A stretch of DNA of 64,000 nt from Gangjinia marincola. Its GTDB lineage: Bacteria > Bacteroidota > Bacteroidia > Flavobacteriales > Flavobacteriaceae. The stretch covers positions 424,794 through 488,793 of the forward strand of contig NZ_BAAAFG010000002.1 in NCBI RefSeq assembly GCF_039523415.1, given 5' to 3'. This document shows, piece after piece, positions 53,431-63,600 of this stretch. The notes beneath the pieces are model-generated. The model was not told the origin of the DNA. It ran no database searches and was given only the letters and a program-made list of their open reading frames with translations. A program made the position numbers and the translations under genes. Numbering within the stretch: position 1 is the stretch's first letter; each line of letters begins with the position of its first letter.

Positions 53431-53456
53431 GTTTCAGGTTTTAAGTTTTAGGTTTG
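53431..53456. repeat. Left inverted repeat of four-helix-bundle element 3
   Basis: G/T-rich sequence starting GTTTCAGGTTTTAAG. The reverse complement of 53890-53915 matches 19 of 26 positions. The word TTTTTGGTTTCAGGTTT occurs twice in direct orientation here (53425-53441 and 53458-53474). Confidence 0.65.
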
Positions 53457-53489
53457 GTTTTTGGTTTCAGGTTTGAATAATATAATATC

Positions 53490-53882
53490 ATGGCTACTGT
53501 AAAGAAATTTGAAGATTTAGATATTTGGAAGGAAGCTAGAAGACTCTCTAAAAGAATAATTGATATATCAAAAAACACAGACCTAAAGATAGACTATAAA
53601 CTAAAAGATCAAATAAAGGGATCCTCAGGATCTGTAATGGATAATATAGCTGAAGGTTTCGAGAGAGATGGGAATAAAGAATTTAGACAATTTCTTTCTT
53701 TTGCTAAAGGTTCGGCAGGTGAAGCGAGATCTCAAATATATCGAATTTACGATTCAGAATATATTGATGAAGGAGATTTACAAAATCTCGTAAATGAGTA
53801 TGAAGTTTTAAGTAAAAGGATTTCCTCTTTTATACAGTATTTGAATAAGAAAGATTTTAAAGGGTTAAAATTTAAGGAATAA
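53490..53882 (+). CDS. Four-helix-bundle protein (23S rRNA intervening-sequence family), element 3
   Basis: 130 residues: FEDLDIWKEARRLSKRI, LKDQIKGSSGSVMDNIAEGFERDGNKEFRQFLSFAKGSAGEARSQIYR, LSKRISSFIQYLNK. A close paralogue of the 49489 protein, with the same length and the same start (MATxKxFEDL). It lies between sufC and sufD with inverted repeats on both sides. As with the other two, the host operon is otherwise in normal order. Function unknown. Confidence 0.85.
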   Translation: MATVKKFEDLDIWKEARRLSKRIIDISKNTDLKIDYKLKDQIKGSSGSVMDNIAEGFERDGNKEFRQFLSFAKGSAGEARSQIYRIYDSEYIDEGDLQNLVNEYEVLSKRISSFIQYLNKKDFKGLKFKE

Positions 53883-53889
53883 AACACTT

Positions 53890-53915
53890 GAAACTTTTAA
53901 CATCAAACATGAAAC
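53890..53915. repeat. Right inverted repeat of four-helix-bundle element 3
   Basis: Sequence beginning GAAACTTTTAACATC and ending CATGAAAC, the partner of 53431-53456. It lies directly before the sufD ATG at 53922. Confidence 0.65.
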
Positions 53916-53921
53916 AATTAA

Positions 53922-55235
53922 ATGGAATTAAAAGATAAATTGATATCATCCTTTATGGCCTTTGAAGAGCAGATCGACACTAATGTCGATATACATGAGC
54001 TCAGGTCTGAGGCTATAAAGCATTTTGAAGAAGAAGGTTTTCCTACCAAAAAACTGGAGGATTGGAAATACACTTCGCTCAACTCTTTAATTAAAGAGGA
54101 TTTCACCATTTTTCCTAAAGTAGAGAATGCGCTAGAATACAGTGCGGTAAAGCGGTTTTTTGTCGATGATATTGACACCTACAAAGTAGTCTTTATTGAC
54201 GGAAAGTACTCTTCTTACCTCTCTCAAACAACGCACGATAGGTTTGATGTATGTACCATGTCATCGGCTCTAAATAAGCCTCAGTACAAATCTGTGATTG
54301 AGAATTATTTCAATAAGATAGTAGCAAAAGATGGAATGACGTCGTTGAATACAGCTTTTTCTCAAGAAGGGGCATATGTTTTTGTTCCAAAGAATACTAT
54401 CGTAGAAAAGCCCATTCAAATTGTTAGTTTTAGTACCGGTAGTGAGGCCAGTCTACTCGTTCAACCTAGAAATTTAGTTGTGGTAGGCGAGAATTCACAG
54501 GTGCAGATCATTGAACGCCATCAAAGTTTAACGTCTAACTCGGTGTTGACCAATGTAGTGACAGAAATTTTTGCAGATAAAAGTGCGGTTGTCGATTATT
54601 ATAAAATTCAAAATGATCACCTTAATGCATCTCTAATTGATCACACATTTATTGAGCAGAAAGGTCAAAGCAATTGTAGCGTACATACCTTTTCTTTTGG
54701 TGGGAAATTAACCAGAAATAACCTCAATTTTTATCAGCGAGGAGAACATATCAATTCAACCTTAAAAGGTGTGACCATTATTGAAGGTAAACAACATGTT
54801 GATCACCATACCTTAGTGCATCACATTGAACCTAATTGCGAAAGTCATCAGGATTATAAGGGAATATATGATGAGCGTGCTGTTGGTGTATTTAACGGTA
54901 GAGTACTTGTAGAAAAAGAGGCGCAAAAAACCAATGCATTTCAAAGCAATAATAATATTGTGGTGAATGACAAAGCTACCATAAACACTAAACCCCAATT
55001 AGAGATTTTTGCAGATGATGTAAAATGCAGTCATGGTTGTACCATTGGACAATTGGATGATGAGGCATTATTTTATATGCGTTCTCGCGGAATTCCTGCT
55101 AAAGAGGCCAGAGCATTATTAATGTACGCTTTTGCGAATAATGTATTGGAAAGTGTTCGAATTCCTGAGATGAAAAAGAGGATAACTAAGCTTATCGCCA
55201 TGAAGTTAAACGTGAATCTTGGGTTTAACCTTTAA
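53922..55235 (+). CDS. sufD: SUF scaffold protein SufD
   Basis: 437 residues. Conserved blocks: EEEGFPTKKLEDWKYTSLNSL, EGAYVFVPKNTIVEKPIQIV, HVDHHTLVHHIEPNCESHQDYKGI, NAFQSNNNIVVNDKATINTKPQLEIFADDVKCSHGCTIGQLDDEALFYMRSRGIPAKEARALL. The last is the SufD hallmark. Partner of SufB and SufC. Confidence 0.96.
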   Translation: MELKDKLISSFMAFEEQIDTNVDIHELRSEAIKHFEEEGFPTKKLEDWKYTSLNSLIKEDFTIFPKVENALEYSAVKRFFVDDIDTYKVVFIDGKYSSYLSQTTHDRFDVCTMSSALNKPQYKSVIENYFNKIVAKDGMTSLNTAFSQEGAYVFVPKNTIVEKPIQIVSFSTGSEASLLVQPRNLVVVGENSQVQIIERHQSLTSNSVLTNVVTEIFADKSAVVDYYKIQNDHLNASLIDHTFIEQKGQSNCSVHTFSFGGKLTRNNLNFYQRGEHINSTLKGVTIIEGKQHVDHHTLVHHIEPNCESHQDYKGIYDERAVGVFNGRVLVEKEAQKTNAFQSNNNIVVNDKATINTKPQLEIFADDVKCSHGCTIGQLDDEALFYMRSRGIPAKEARALLMYAFANNVLESVRIPEMKKRITKLIAMKLNVNLGFNL

Positions 55236-55239
55236 TCCT

Positions 55240-56478
55240 ATGAACACAAAAACCGCAGAAATATCATTTGATGTAGAAAAAATCAGGAAAGACTTCCCTA
55301 TTCTACAGCGTGAGATCAATGGAAATCCCTTGGTCTATTTTGATAATGCGGCCACTTCTCAAACTCCGCAGCAGGTCATTGATGTGATTGTGAATTATTA
55401 TTCCAATTATAATGCAAACATTCATCGTGGAGTTCATTACTTATCGCAAGTAGCCACAGATAAGTATGAACAAGCACGTGAAACCATAAGAGCCCATTTT
55501 AATGCAGCTCACGTACACGAAATTATATTGACCTCTGGCACTACGCACAGTATCAATTTAGTAGCTAGTGGATTTAGCACAATGTTAGAAAAAGGTGATG
55601 AGATCATTGTGTCTGCTTTAGAGCATCACTCTAATATCGTCCCCTGGCAAATGCTCTGTGAAAAAACAGGTGCTGAGCTCAAGGTGATCCCTATGACATC
55701 CTTAGGAGAACTCTCTTTTGAGGAGTATGCCAAATTGCTTTCAGATCGTACAAAACTTGTTGTGGTGAATCATGTTTCTAACGCCTTAGGAACCATTAAC
55801 CCGATTGAAAAGATTATCAAAAAAGCTCATGAAGTTGGTGCTGCTGTATTGATTGACGGTGCGCAAGCAGCACCTCATATAAAAGCAGATGTACAGGCAT
55901 TAGACGTTGACTTTTATACCATGTCTGCACACAAAGTATGTGGTCCCACGGGAGTAGGCATGCTGTATGGAAAAGAAGAGTGGTTAACAAAGCTTCCACC
56001 CTATCAAGGTGGTGGGGAGATGATCGACCAGGTGAGTTTTGAAAAGACAACGTACGCAGGATTGCCTCATAAATTTGAAGCTGGAACACCAAATATTTGT
56101 GGTGGAATAGCTTTTGGAGCTGCTCTGGACTATATGAATGGAATTGGCTTTGATCAAATCGCTGCCTATGAAGAGAAATTGCTTCACTATGCGACTGATA
56201 AATTATTGGAAATTGACGGAGTCAAAATTATAGGCACTTCAAAACAAAAAACTGCCGTGATCTCTTTTAATATACATGGTGTCCACCCCTATGATATGGG
56301 AACAATTATGGATAAATTGGGCATTGCGGTGCGAACAGGTCACCACTGTGCACAGCCCATTATGGATTACTACCATGTCCCAGGAACAATCAGGGCCTCC
56401 TTTTCATTCTATAACACAAAAGAAGAGATTGACCTTTTTATTAAAGCAGTGAATAAGGCAAAAATGATGCTTTCATGA
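55240..56478 (+). CDS. sufS: Cysteine desulfurase SufS
   Basis: 412 residues from MNTKTAEISFDVEKI at 55240; a longer frame overlaps sufD. PLP Lys in FYTMSAHKVCGPTGVGMLYG near 231; active-site Cys in RTGHHCAQPIMD near 370; the RASFSFYNTKEEID end is typical. Group II desulfurase that passes sulfur to SufE. Overlaps the next gene (ATGA). Confidence 0.96.
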   Translation: MNTKTAEISFDVEKIRKDFPILQREINGNPLVYFDNAATSQTPQQVIDVIVNYYSNYNANIHRGVHYLSQVATDKYEQARETIRAHFNAAHVHEIILTSGTTHSINLVASGFSTMLEKGDEIIVSALEHHSNIVPWQMLCEKTGAELKVIPMTSLGELSFEEYAKLLSDRTKLVVVNHVSNALGTINPIEKIIKKAHEVGAAVLIDGAQAAPHIKADVQALDVDFYTMSAHKVCGPTGVGMLYGKEEWLTKLPPYQGGGEMIDQVSFEKTTYAGLPHKFEAGTPNICGGIAFGAALDYMNGIGFDQIAAYEEKLLHYATDKLLEIDGVKIIGTSKQKTAVISFNIHGVHPYDMGTIMDKLGIAVRTGHHCAQPIMDYYHVPGTIRASFSFYNTKEEIDLFIKAVNKAKMMLS

Positions 56479-56879
56479 TACGACCAGTATTAATAGCCAT
56501 AGGTTTATTATTTTTCTTTTCCTGCGGAAACAGACCCGGGAAGCAAGTGTATCTCGCTCCTGAAGAAAAAATGACCGTAATAGAAGTTTTAGATCGCACA
56601 GTGCAAAGAGATCACCCAAAATTTCAGTTTAACGTCAAAGAAAATAAGGCGTTTGGATTTGCGGGCTGTAATACATTTTCGGCTCCTTATACACTTTCAG
56701 GAAATACGATCAAATTTAACTATCCTATAGCTACCGAAATGTGGTGCGAAGGTAAAATGGATAACGAAAAAGATTTTTTTAGTGCGTTAGCTTCCGCCAG
56801 AAGTTTTAGCGTAAAAGATCGTATTTTTATGTTGTATGATGATGAAAATAATATTCTTTTAAAAGCAACCTATGAGTGA
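56475..56879 (+). CDS. META-domain (HslJ-like) lipoprotein
   Basis: 134 residues. Lipoprotein signal LLFFFSC|GNRPG. The META-domain core GFAGCNTFSAPYTLSGNTIKFN is visible, along with MWCEGKMDNEKDFFSALASARSFSV and the end NNILLKATYE. HslJ-type domains occur in heat-inducible outer-membrane proteins. Sits between sufS and sufE with overlaps on both sides, so it is read with the SUF genes. Function unknown. Confidence 0.85.
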   Translation: MIRPVLIAIGLLFFFSCGNRPGKQVYLAPEEKMTVIEVLDRTVQRDHPKFQFNVKENKAFGFAGCNTFSAPYTLSGNTIKFNYPIATEMWCEGKMDNEKDFFSALASARSFSVKDRIFMLYDDENNILLKATYE

Positions 56880-57297
56880 GATTAAAGAGAAGCAGGAGGA
56901 AATCGTAGAGGAGTTTGCCATGTTTGATGATTGGATGCAACGCTATGAATATATGATTGACTTAGGAAAGTCGCTACCTTTGATCGATCCCAAGTACAAA
57001 ACTGAAGATAACATCATCAAGGGTTGCCAAAGCAAGGTATGGGTACATGCCGAAATGGATGACAAAAAAGTGAAATTTACCGCTGATAGTGATGCGATTA
57101 TTACGAAAGGGATTATCGCTATTCTGATAAGAGCCTTCTCTAACCAATATCCTAAGGATATTATTGAAGCTGACACCTCGTTTATTGATGAAATCGGTTT
57201 GAAAGAACATCTATCACCAACCCGGGCAAATGGATTGGTAAGCATGATTAAGCAACTTAAAATGTATGCGATTGCCTATCAAACTCAATTAAATTAA
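56872..57297 (+). CDS. sufE: Sulfur acceptor SufE
   Basis: 141 residues. The sulfur-accepting Cys is Cys52 in DNIIKGCQSKVWV; EEFAMFDDWMQRYEYMIDLGKSLP is the usual N-terminal helix. It takes persulfide from SufS. Overlaps the META gene by 8 bp. Confidence 0.95.
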   Translation: MSEIKEKQEEIVEEFAMFDDWMQRYEYMIDLGKSLPLIDPKYKTEDNIIKGCQSKVWVHAEMDDKKVKFTADSDAIITKGIIAILIRAFSNQYPKDIIEADTSFIDEIGLKEHLSPTRANGLVSMIKQLKMYAIAYQTQLN

Positions 57298-57298
57298 T

Positions 57299-57622
57299 AT
57301 GAGCACAGAAATAAATACCGAAGAATTAGGAGAAAAAATCGTTCGCGTTCTTAAAACCATTTACGATCCCGAGATTCCTGTAGATATCTACGAATTAGGT
57401 CTAATCTATGATGTTTTTGTGAATGAAGATTATGACACTAAGATTTTAATGACGTTGACTACGCCTAACTGCCCGGTGGCAGAAACACTTCCGCTTGAGG
57501 TAGAAGAAAAGGTCAAATCGCTGGATATGGTGAAAGACTGTGAAGTTGAAATTACCTTTGATCCGCCTTGGACCAAGGATTTGATGAGCGAAGAAGCCAA
57601 ATTAGAATTAGGAATGCTCTAA
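57299..57622 (+). CDS. SufT-like DUF59 (MIP18-family) protein
   Basis: 107 residues. The DUF59 signature is VLKTIYDPEIPVDIYELGLIYDV; TTPNCPVAETLPLEV carries the conserved Cys; the end is EITFDPPWTKDLMSEEAKLELG. Works in iron-sulfur cluster maturation or transfer in SUF operons of many bacteria. Starts one base after sufE. Confidence 0.93.
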   Translation: MSTEINTEELGEKIVRVLKTIYDPEIPVDIYELGLIYDVFVNEDYDTKILMTLTTPNCPVAETLPLEVEEKVKSLDMVKDCEVEITFDPPWTKDLMSEEAKLELGML

Positions 57623-57623
57623 G

Positions 57624-58139
57624 ATGGCAGAAGGAGAGATCATCAATAGAGTCGCCCAGAGCAAACTCGTGACTGTAGATTTGGAAGATTTTTATCCTGT
57701 AGGAAAACGTATTCCGATCGATATCTCTGATTGGTTATATGAAGGTCTTATCTTAAAAGAAAAAGAGTTTAGAGCAAAGGCCAACACTCGTGATTGGCAA
57801 CAATACAAGGATGCATATGTTGCCTTACATTGTTCTACAGATGCAATCATTCCGACATGGGCTTATATTCTACTCTCTAGTCATTTACATGGCATTGCAA
57901 AAAAGACAATCGTAGGGGATCTGGTTCAATTAGAAACTATCTTATATACTGAACTAATTGATTCTCTTGATTTCTCTGAACTCCTTGATCAACCTGTCAT
58001 CATTAAAGGTTGCGCCTATAAACCCGTGCCTCAAAATGCGTATCTCTTACTTTTACAGAAGTTACAGCCTTTTGCCAAAAGCATCATGTTTGGTGAAGCA
58101 TGTTCTGCTGTTCCGCTGTATAAGAAAAAACGCAGTTAG
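57624..58139 (+). CDS. DUF2480 family protein
   Basis: 171 residues: INRVAQSKLVTVDLEDFYPVGKRIPIDISDWLYEGLILKEKEFR, then ALHCSTDAIIPTWAYILLSSHL. This protein is regularly found at the end of SUF operons in Bacteroidota. Role unknown; its constant place suggests a link to cluster biogenesis. One base after the DUF59 gene. Confidence 0.88.
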   Translation: MAEGEIINRVAQSKLVTVDLEDFYPVGKRIPIDISDWLYEGLILKEKEFRAKANTRDWQQYKDAYVALHCSTDAIIPTWAYILLSSHLHGIAKKTIVGDLVQLETILYTELIDSLDFSELLDQPVIIKGCAYKPVPQNAYLLLLQKLQPFAKSIMFGEACSAVPLYKKKRS

Positions 58140-58222
58140 CCCATAAAGTAATTTCAGGTTAGATTGTTCGTTAGTTTAAAATAGGATTTCTATTTTTATA
58201 TACTAACTAATACTAATTACTC

Positions 58223-59179
58223 ATGAAAAAAATAATGACGATCGTATGTCTGCTTACCATGGTAGGCATATCTTCAGCGCAAACCGCAGAAGAATTAAGA
58301 GCTCAAATGAAGCCTAAAAAAGATAGTATTTCTGAATTACAAAATGAAGTAGACGCATTACAAGCTCAAATCGATAATCTTCCGGGATGGCGTATTGGAG
58401 CTTTTGGAGTTATAGGGGGTAATATTTCTCAATTTAATAATTGGTATTCTCAAGGTACTCCTAATGTATCTTCTGGCAACATCGCTATCACTTTAAATGC
58501 TTTTGCGAATCTAAAACAAGAAAAGTTCTTTTGGAATAACACTGCTAATACCAACCTTCAATGGTTAAAGTTTGATGATGAAGACGATGATACAGACGAT
58601 GATAGTTACAGAGAAGCTACAGATGTCTTTAATATTTCAACATTATATGGTAGAACCATTACTAAGAAATTGTTTGCTTCTGCATTGGCAGAATATAGAA
58701 CAACACTTTTAGATAATACAAATAATCCTGGTTATTTGGATGTAGGGATCGGGGCCACATGGAAACCTATTACAAATTTAATCATCGTTGCTCATCCTCT
58801 AAACTATAACTTTGTTTTTGCTGATAATGACGAAATATTTCAATCATCATTAGGTGCCAAAATAGTTGCAGATTATACTCGTAAAATTGGAAAGCTCAAT
58901 CTAAAAAGTAATTTTTCTACTTTTCAAAGCTATGAGGATTCTGATTTATCTAATTGGACGTGGATAAACACATTAAACTACACTTTTTGGAAAGGAATTG
59001 GGCTTGGGTTTGAATTGGGTCTAAGAGACAATTCACAAGAAACACTGGCTTTTGAAAGAGCTCAGGCACTTGCGGCTGTATCTGATCCTCCTCCTGCTGA
59101 TTTTGAACAACCTACATTTGACTCCATAGATAATGAAATACAAAGCTATTGGTTGATTGGACTGAGTTACTCATTCTAA
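58223..59179 (+). CDS. DUF3078 family outer-membrane protein
   Basis: 318 residues with signal peptide ending ISSAQT. A coiled coil at 30-55 (KKDSISELQNEVDALQAQIDNL) is followed by a beta-barrel-like body: WRIGAFGVIGGNISQFNNWYSQG, FFWNNTANTNLQWLKFDDED, LNYTFWKGIGLGFELGLRD, and terminal YWLIGLSYSF with an aromatic last residue. DUF3078 proteins are predicted barrels of Bacteroidota. Monocistronic with its own terminator. Confidence 0.88.
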   Translation: MKKIMTIVCLLTMVGISSAQTAEELRAQMKPKKDSISELQNEVDALQAQIDNLPGWRIGAFGVIGGNISQFNNWYSQGTPNVSSGNIAITLNAFANLKQEKFFWNNTANTNLQWLKFDDEDDDTDDDSYREATDVFNISTLYGRTITKKLFASALAEYRTTLLDNTNNPGYLDVGIGATWKPITNLIIVAHPLNYNFVFADNDEIFQSSLGAKIVADYTRKIGKLNLKSNFSTFQSYEDSDLSNWTWINTLNYTFWKGIGLGFELGLRDNSQETLAFERAQALAAVSDPPPADFEQPTFDSIDNEIQSYWLIGLSYSF

Positions 59180-59201
59180 GACAATTTTTTATGCTATATG
59201 A

Positions 59202-59228
59202 ACCTCACTTATTTTAAGTGGGGTTTTT
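59202..59228 (+). terminator. Terminator after the DUF3078 gene
   Basis: ACCTCACTT pairs with AAGTGGGGT across a short loop, followed by TTTTTTT. Confidence 0.85.
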
Positions 59229-59380
59229 TTATGTCTCCTACATTAAAATAGAGATACTTTTTATATGTAATGTATTGAGTTTTCTATAAAAATCTAAAAC
59301 TCACGTATAAATACTTGAATAGTACATAGCAGTTGATAATTGAAGCCCTATTTAAATTTAACTAAAAAATATCCCTCTAT

Positions 59381-59424
59381 TGGATTTTAAATGGAATAAA
59401 TCCATAATTTTGTTTTTATTCCAT
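59381..59424 (+). promoter_or_regulatory. Promoter and palindromic operator of the dinB-dnaE operon
   Basis: ATGGAATAAA (59391-59400) and TTTATTCCAT (59415-59424) form a perfect 10-bp inverted repeat with 14 nt between. The -7-like TAATTTTG (59405-59412) lies in the gap, so a bound repressor would cover the promoter. A second inverted pair, TGGATTT (59381-59387) and AAATCCA (59398-59404), overlaps it. The dinB ATG is at 59428. A damage-responsive repressor site is inference; no lexA-like gene is adjacent. Confidence 0.65.
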
Positions 59425-59427
59425 AAT

Positions 59428-60648
59428 ATGTTAAGAACTATTCTCCATCTAGACTTAGATACTTTTTTTGTATCCTGTGAACGATTGCTTGATAGCAGGC
59501 TAAATAATAAACCTGTCATTGTTGGCGGGACAGGGGACCGCGGCGTTGTGAGTGCAGCAAGTTATGAAACACGTGCGTATGGGGTACATTCTGGGATGCC
59601 TATGAAAATGGCGCGTGAGATTTGTCCTGATGCAATTTACATTAGGGGAAATGCAGGAACTTATACAAAATTCTCTAAACAAGTAACCGAAATCCTTCAA
59701 AGCCATGTCCCCGTACTAGAAAAGTCTAGTGTAGATGAATTCTATGCAGATCTTACCGGTATGGATCGCTTTTTTGGTTGTTACAAATTTGCATCAGAAC
59801 TCAGGACTAAAATTATTAAGGATTCTGGATTGCCTATCTCTTTTGGATTATCGATCAATAAAACAGTTTCAAAAGTTGCGACAAATGAAGCAAAACCAAA
59901 CAATCAAATAAAAATTGATGCCGGATTTGAAAAGGCTTTTCTAGCACCGCTTTCTGTTAAGAAGATTCCCATGGTAGGCGAAAAAACATTTAGAACATTA
60001 TGTAACATGGGGATAAAAACAGTTAATACAGTACAACAAATGCCTCTTGAAATGATGCAGGTTGTGTTTGGAAAAAATGGACAAATTATCTGGCAGCGGG
60101 CACAGGGTATTGATCACAGTCCATTGACTCAATATCATGAACGTAAATCTATCTCAAGTGAGCGTACTTATGGCCAAGATACGATTGATCTTACCATGCT
60201 CAAAACTACCCTTATAGCGATGGCCGAAAATTTAGCATTTCAATTAAGACGCGGTGGGAAATTAACTTCATGTATTACCGTAAAAATCAGGTATTCTGAT
60301 TTTCAAACCTATTCAAAACAGCTCAAAATCCCCTACACCTCTGCTGACCATCATCTAATCCCAAAAGTAATAGAGTTATTTGAGCGGCTTTATGAGCGTA
60401 GGATGCTCATTAGACTGGTAGGTGTTCGCTATAGCGCATTGACAGCAGGCACGTATCAAATTAATTTATTCGATGATGAGAAAAAAACGGTGAACTTATA
60501 CCGGGCGATGGATGATATACGAATACGGTTTGGAGATCGAAGTATCACAAGAGCTGCTACCATTGGTAAAGGCGCTAAAACCATAGGTAATTTTACCAAT
60601 CCATTCAACGGTGAACCGCCAATTGTACTTGCGCATAGACATCAATAA
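59428..60648 (+). CDS. dinB: Y-family DNA polymerase IV
   Basis: 406 residues from MLRTILHLDLDTFFVSCERL at 59428; the 16 upstream codons in frame fall in the operator. Catalytic DLDTFF (first Asp) and SSVDEFYADLTGMD (Asp-Glu pair); KPVIVGGTGDRGVVSAASYETRAYGVHSGMPMKMA is the fingers region. QINLF near residue 345 is a clamp-binding motif (QxxLF), and residues after it add a tail (GNFTNPFNGEPPIVLAHRH). Translesion polymerase; paired 6 nt upstream of a DnaE-type polymerase. Confidence 0.95.
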   Translation: MLRTILHLDLDTFFVSCERLLDSRLNNKPVIVGGTGDRGVVSAASYETRAYGVHSGMPMKMAREICPDAIYIRGNAGTYTKFSKQVTEILQSHVPVLEKSSVDEFYADLTGMDRFFGCYKFASELRTKIIKDSGLPISFGLSINKTVSKVATNEAKPNNQIKIDAGFEKAFLAPLSVKKIPMVGEKTFRTLCNMGIKTVNTVQQMPLEMMQVVFGKNGQIIWQRAQGIDHSPLTQYHERKSISSERTYGQDTIDLTMLKTTLIAMAENLAFQLRRGGKLTSCITVKIRYSDFQTYSKQLKIPYTSADHHLIPKVIELFERLYERRMLIRLVGVRYSALTAGTYQINLFDDEKKTVNLYRAMDDIRIRFGDRSITRAATIGKGAKTIGNFTNPFNGEPPIVLAHRHQ

Positions 60649-60654
60649 GCAGAT

Positions 60655-63600
60655 ATGTTTCTTAATAATCACTCGTATTATAGTTTACGTTATGGGACAA
60701 TTGCAGAAGATGACCTAATACAACTTGCCCTGCAACAAGGACTAAAGCAGTTTATCTTAACTGATATTAATAACACATCAGGATGTTTGAATTTTGTTCG
60801 AATAGCTCAAAAAAATAATATTATTCCTGGTGTCGGTATTGACGTTAGAAATCAAAATCAGCAACTATACGTTTGCTTGGCAAAAAATAACGAAGGTTTC
60901 TTAGAACTAAATCAATTTCTATCAGATCATTTACACCACAAAAAAGAGTTTCCCGCTCAAGCACCCTATTTTAAATATTGTCATGTCATTTATCCTTTTG
61001 AACAAGTGTTGACCTATGAAAAGAACTATTTCTCTACAAATGAATACATCGGTATACGTATCGAAGATATTAATAAGCTTCGGTTTTCTAAGCTAAGTTT
61101 ATATAAAGAAAAACTAGTTATACTACATACCGTTAGCTTTAGAAACAAGAAGGAATATAATATTCATCGCTTACTTAGGGCAATAGATAAAAATGTGTTA
61201 TTGAGTAAGCTTCCAAAGGAAGAACAAGGATCTCCAACTCATAAAATGATTCCTATAAATGATTTATGCGGAAATTTTGCTGATTACCCTGGAATTATAA
61301 AAAATACTGAAAAGCTTCTACAGGATTGCACAATTCACTTTGATTTTGGTCCACGTCGAAAAAATCAAAACTTAAAAACTGTATTTGGTTCGCCTGAAGC
61401 TGATTATTCAACCCTTGTAAAGTTATGCCAGCAACAATTGCCTGTACGATACGATGAAATTACTATAGAAATTCAAGAACGCCTTAAAAAAGAACTTTTA
61501 CTGATTAAACAACAGGATTATGTAAGTTTTTTCTTAATCAACTGGAAAATTATTTGCTATGCAAAAGAAAAAGATTTCTACCACGTAGGAAGAGGGAGTG
61601 GTGCAAACAGTATCGTGGCATATTTATTAGGAATCACAGATGTAGACCCCATTGAGCTTGATCTATATTTTGAACGATTTATGAACCTTTATCGTTCAAG
61701 TCCGCCAGATTTTGATATTGACTTTTCAACCTGGGATCGTGAAGATGTCACCAAATACATTTTTGAGACCTTTGGAACGAACTATCATGCTGCTTTGTTA
61801 GGAGCCTACGTAACGTTCAAACACAGTGGAGCTGTTAGAGAATTAGGGAAAGTATTTGGACTACCTAAACATGAGATTGATAAATTAAGTGATGGAAAAT
61901 ACAATTTGAATACACTGGATGAGCTATCTAAATTAGTATTGAAGTATGCCACGCACTTGAACGGAAAACCAAATTATATAAGCATTCATGCAGCGGGTAT
62001 TCTAATTTCAGAAAAACCAATTCATTATTTTTCTGCTACAAACCTACCTCCTAAGGGATTCCCTACGGTGCAATTTGATATGCACATTGCTGAAGATATA
62101 GGACTCTATAAATTTGATATTTTAGGCCAACGCGGTTTGGGAAAAATTAAAGATGCTATCGCTATTATCAAAAAAAACCATCCCGATGTAACTCTGCCAG
62201 ACATTCATTATGCAAAGCCTTTTTTTACCGATAAAAGGATTAACAAGATGATCTCCAAAGCTGAATGTATTGGATGCTTTTATGTAGAATCTCCGGCAAT
62301 GCGCATGTTGTTAAAAAAACTTGGTGTAAATAACTATTTATCATTAGTAGCAGCAAGCTCTATCATACGCCCCGGAGTCGCAAAGAGCGGAATGATGCGC
62401 GAATATATTTTACGACATAAATATCCTGAACGAAGAAAAAAAGCTCATCCGGTTTTATGGAATATAATGCCAGATACCTATGGCGTAATGGTGTATCAAG
62501 AAGACGTTATAAAAGTAGCTCATCATTATGCTAATCTCGATCTTGGAGAAGCAGATGTTTTACGAAGAGGAATGAGCGGTAAATACAGATCGCGGGAAGA
62601 GTTTCAAACAGTAAAAAATAAATTCATTTCCAACTGTAGAAAAAACGGCGAACCTGATACAGTAATCTTTGAAGTATGGAGACAAATTGAAAGTTTTGCA
62701 GGATATGCTTTTGCTAAAGGACACTCTGCATCATATGCTGTTGAATCCTATCAAAGTCTTTTTCTAAAATGTTATTATCCATTAGAGTATATGGTAGCTA
62801 CCATAAATAATGGAGGTGGATTTTATAGGGTTGACACCTACATTCATGAAGCAAAAAAACACGGCGCTACAATTCACCCACCGTGTATTGAAAAAAGTAA
62901 TATTGAAACCACTATTACAGGAAAAGACATTTACCTGGGATTTCAACACATTCAAGGATTAGAAAAGCGAAATATGATCGCTATAGTAAATGCACGAATC
63001 TTTAAATCATTCATCTCTATGGATGATTTTATGGAACGCGTTTCACTTAGCATAGACCAACTTGATCTGCTAATACGTATTGATGCAATGAGAAGTTTTG
63101 GAAAAGACAAACGCACTTTGTTATGGGAAGCTTATCGATCTCATCATATCAGCTATACAAATAACAACCAACAAAAATTATTTAAGCTAGGTTCTAAAAA
63201 AGTTTCATTACCTGCTTTTAATATTACTCCCTTAGAAGAAGCTTTTGATCAATTAGAATTATTACACTTTACACTTCAATATCCTTTTATTCTACTGGAA
63301 AAATCAATCTCTTCAACACTTGCAGCAGATGATTTAGCTAATTATATCAATGAACAAATTATTATCTATGGATATTTAGTCACAGCTAAAAATACACGCA
63401 CTTCAAAAGGAGATCGAATGTACTTTGGAACTTTTCTAGATTATAAAGGCTACTGGGTAGATACAGTTCATTTTCCGCCTGTAGCTAAAAGGTATCCCTT
63501 TAGTGGAAAAGGTATTTATAAAATTACAGGTAAGGTAGTTTCAGAATTTGATTTTATAACCATTGAAGTCACGATGCTTAAACGTATGCCCTACGTTTCA

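Noticed and set aside
49489..53882. Diversity-generating retroelement (the four-helix proteins as Avd)
   Set aside because: No reverse transcriptase, template repeat or variable repeat was seen nearby; the proteins fit the rRNA intervening-sequence branch.
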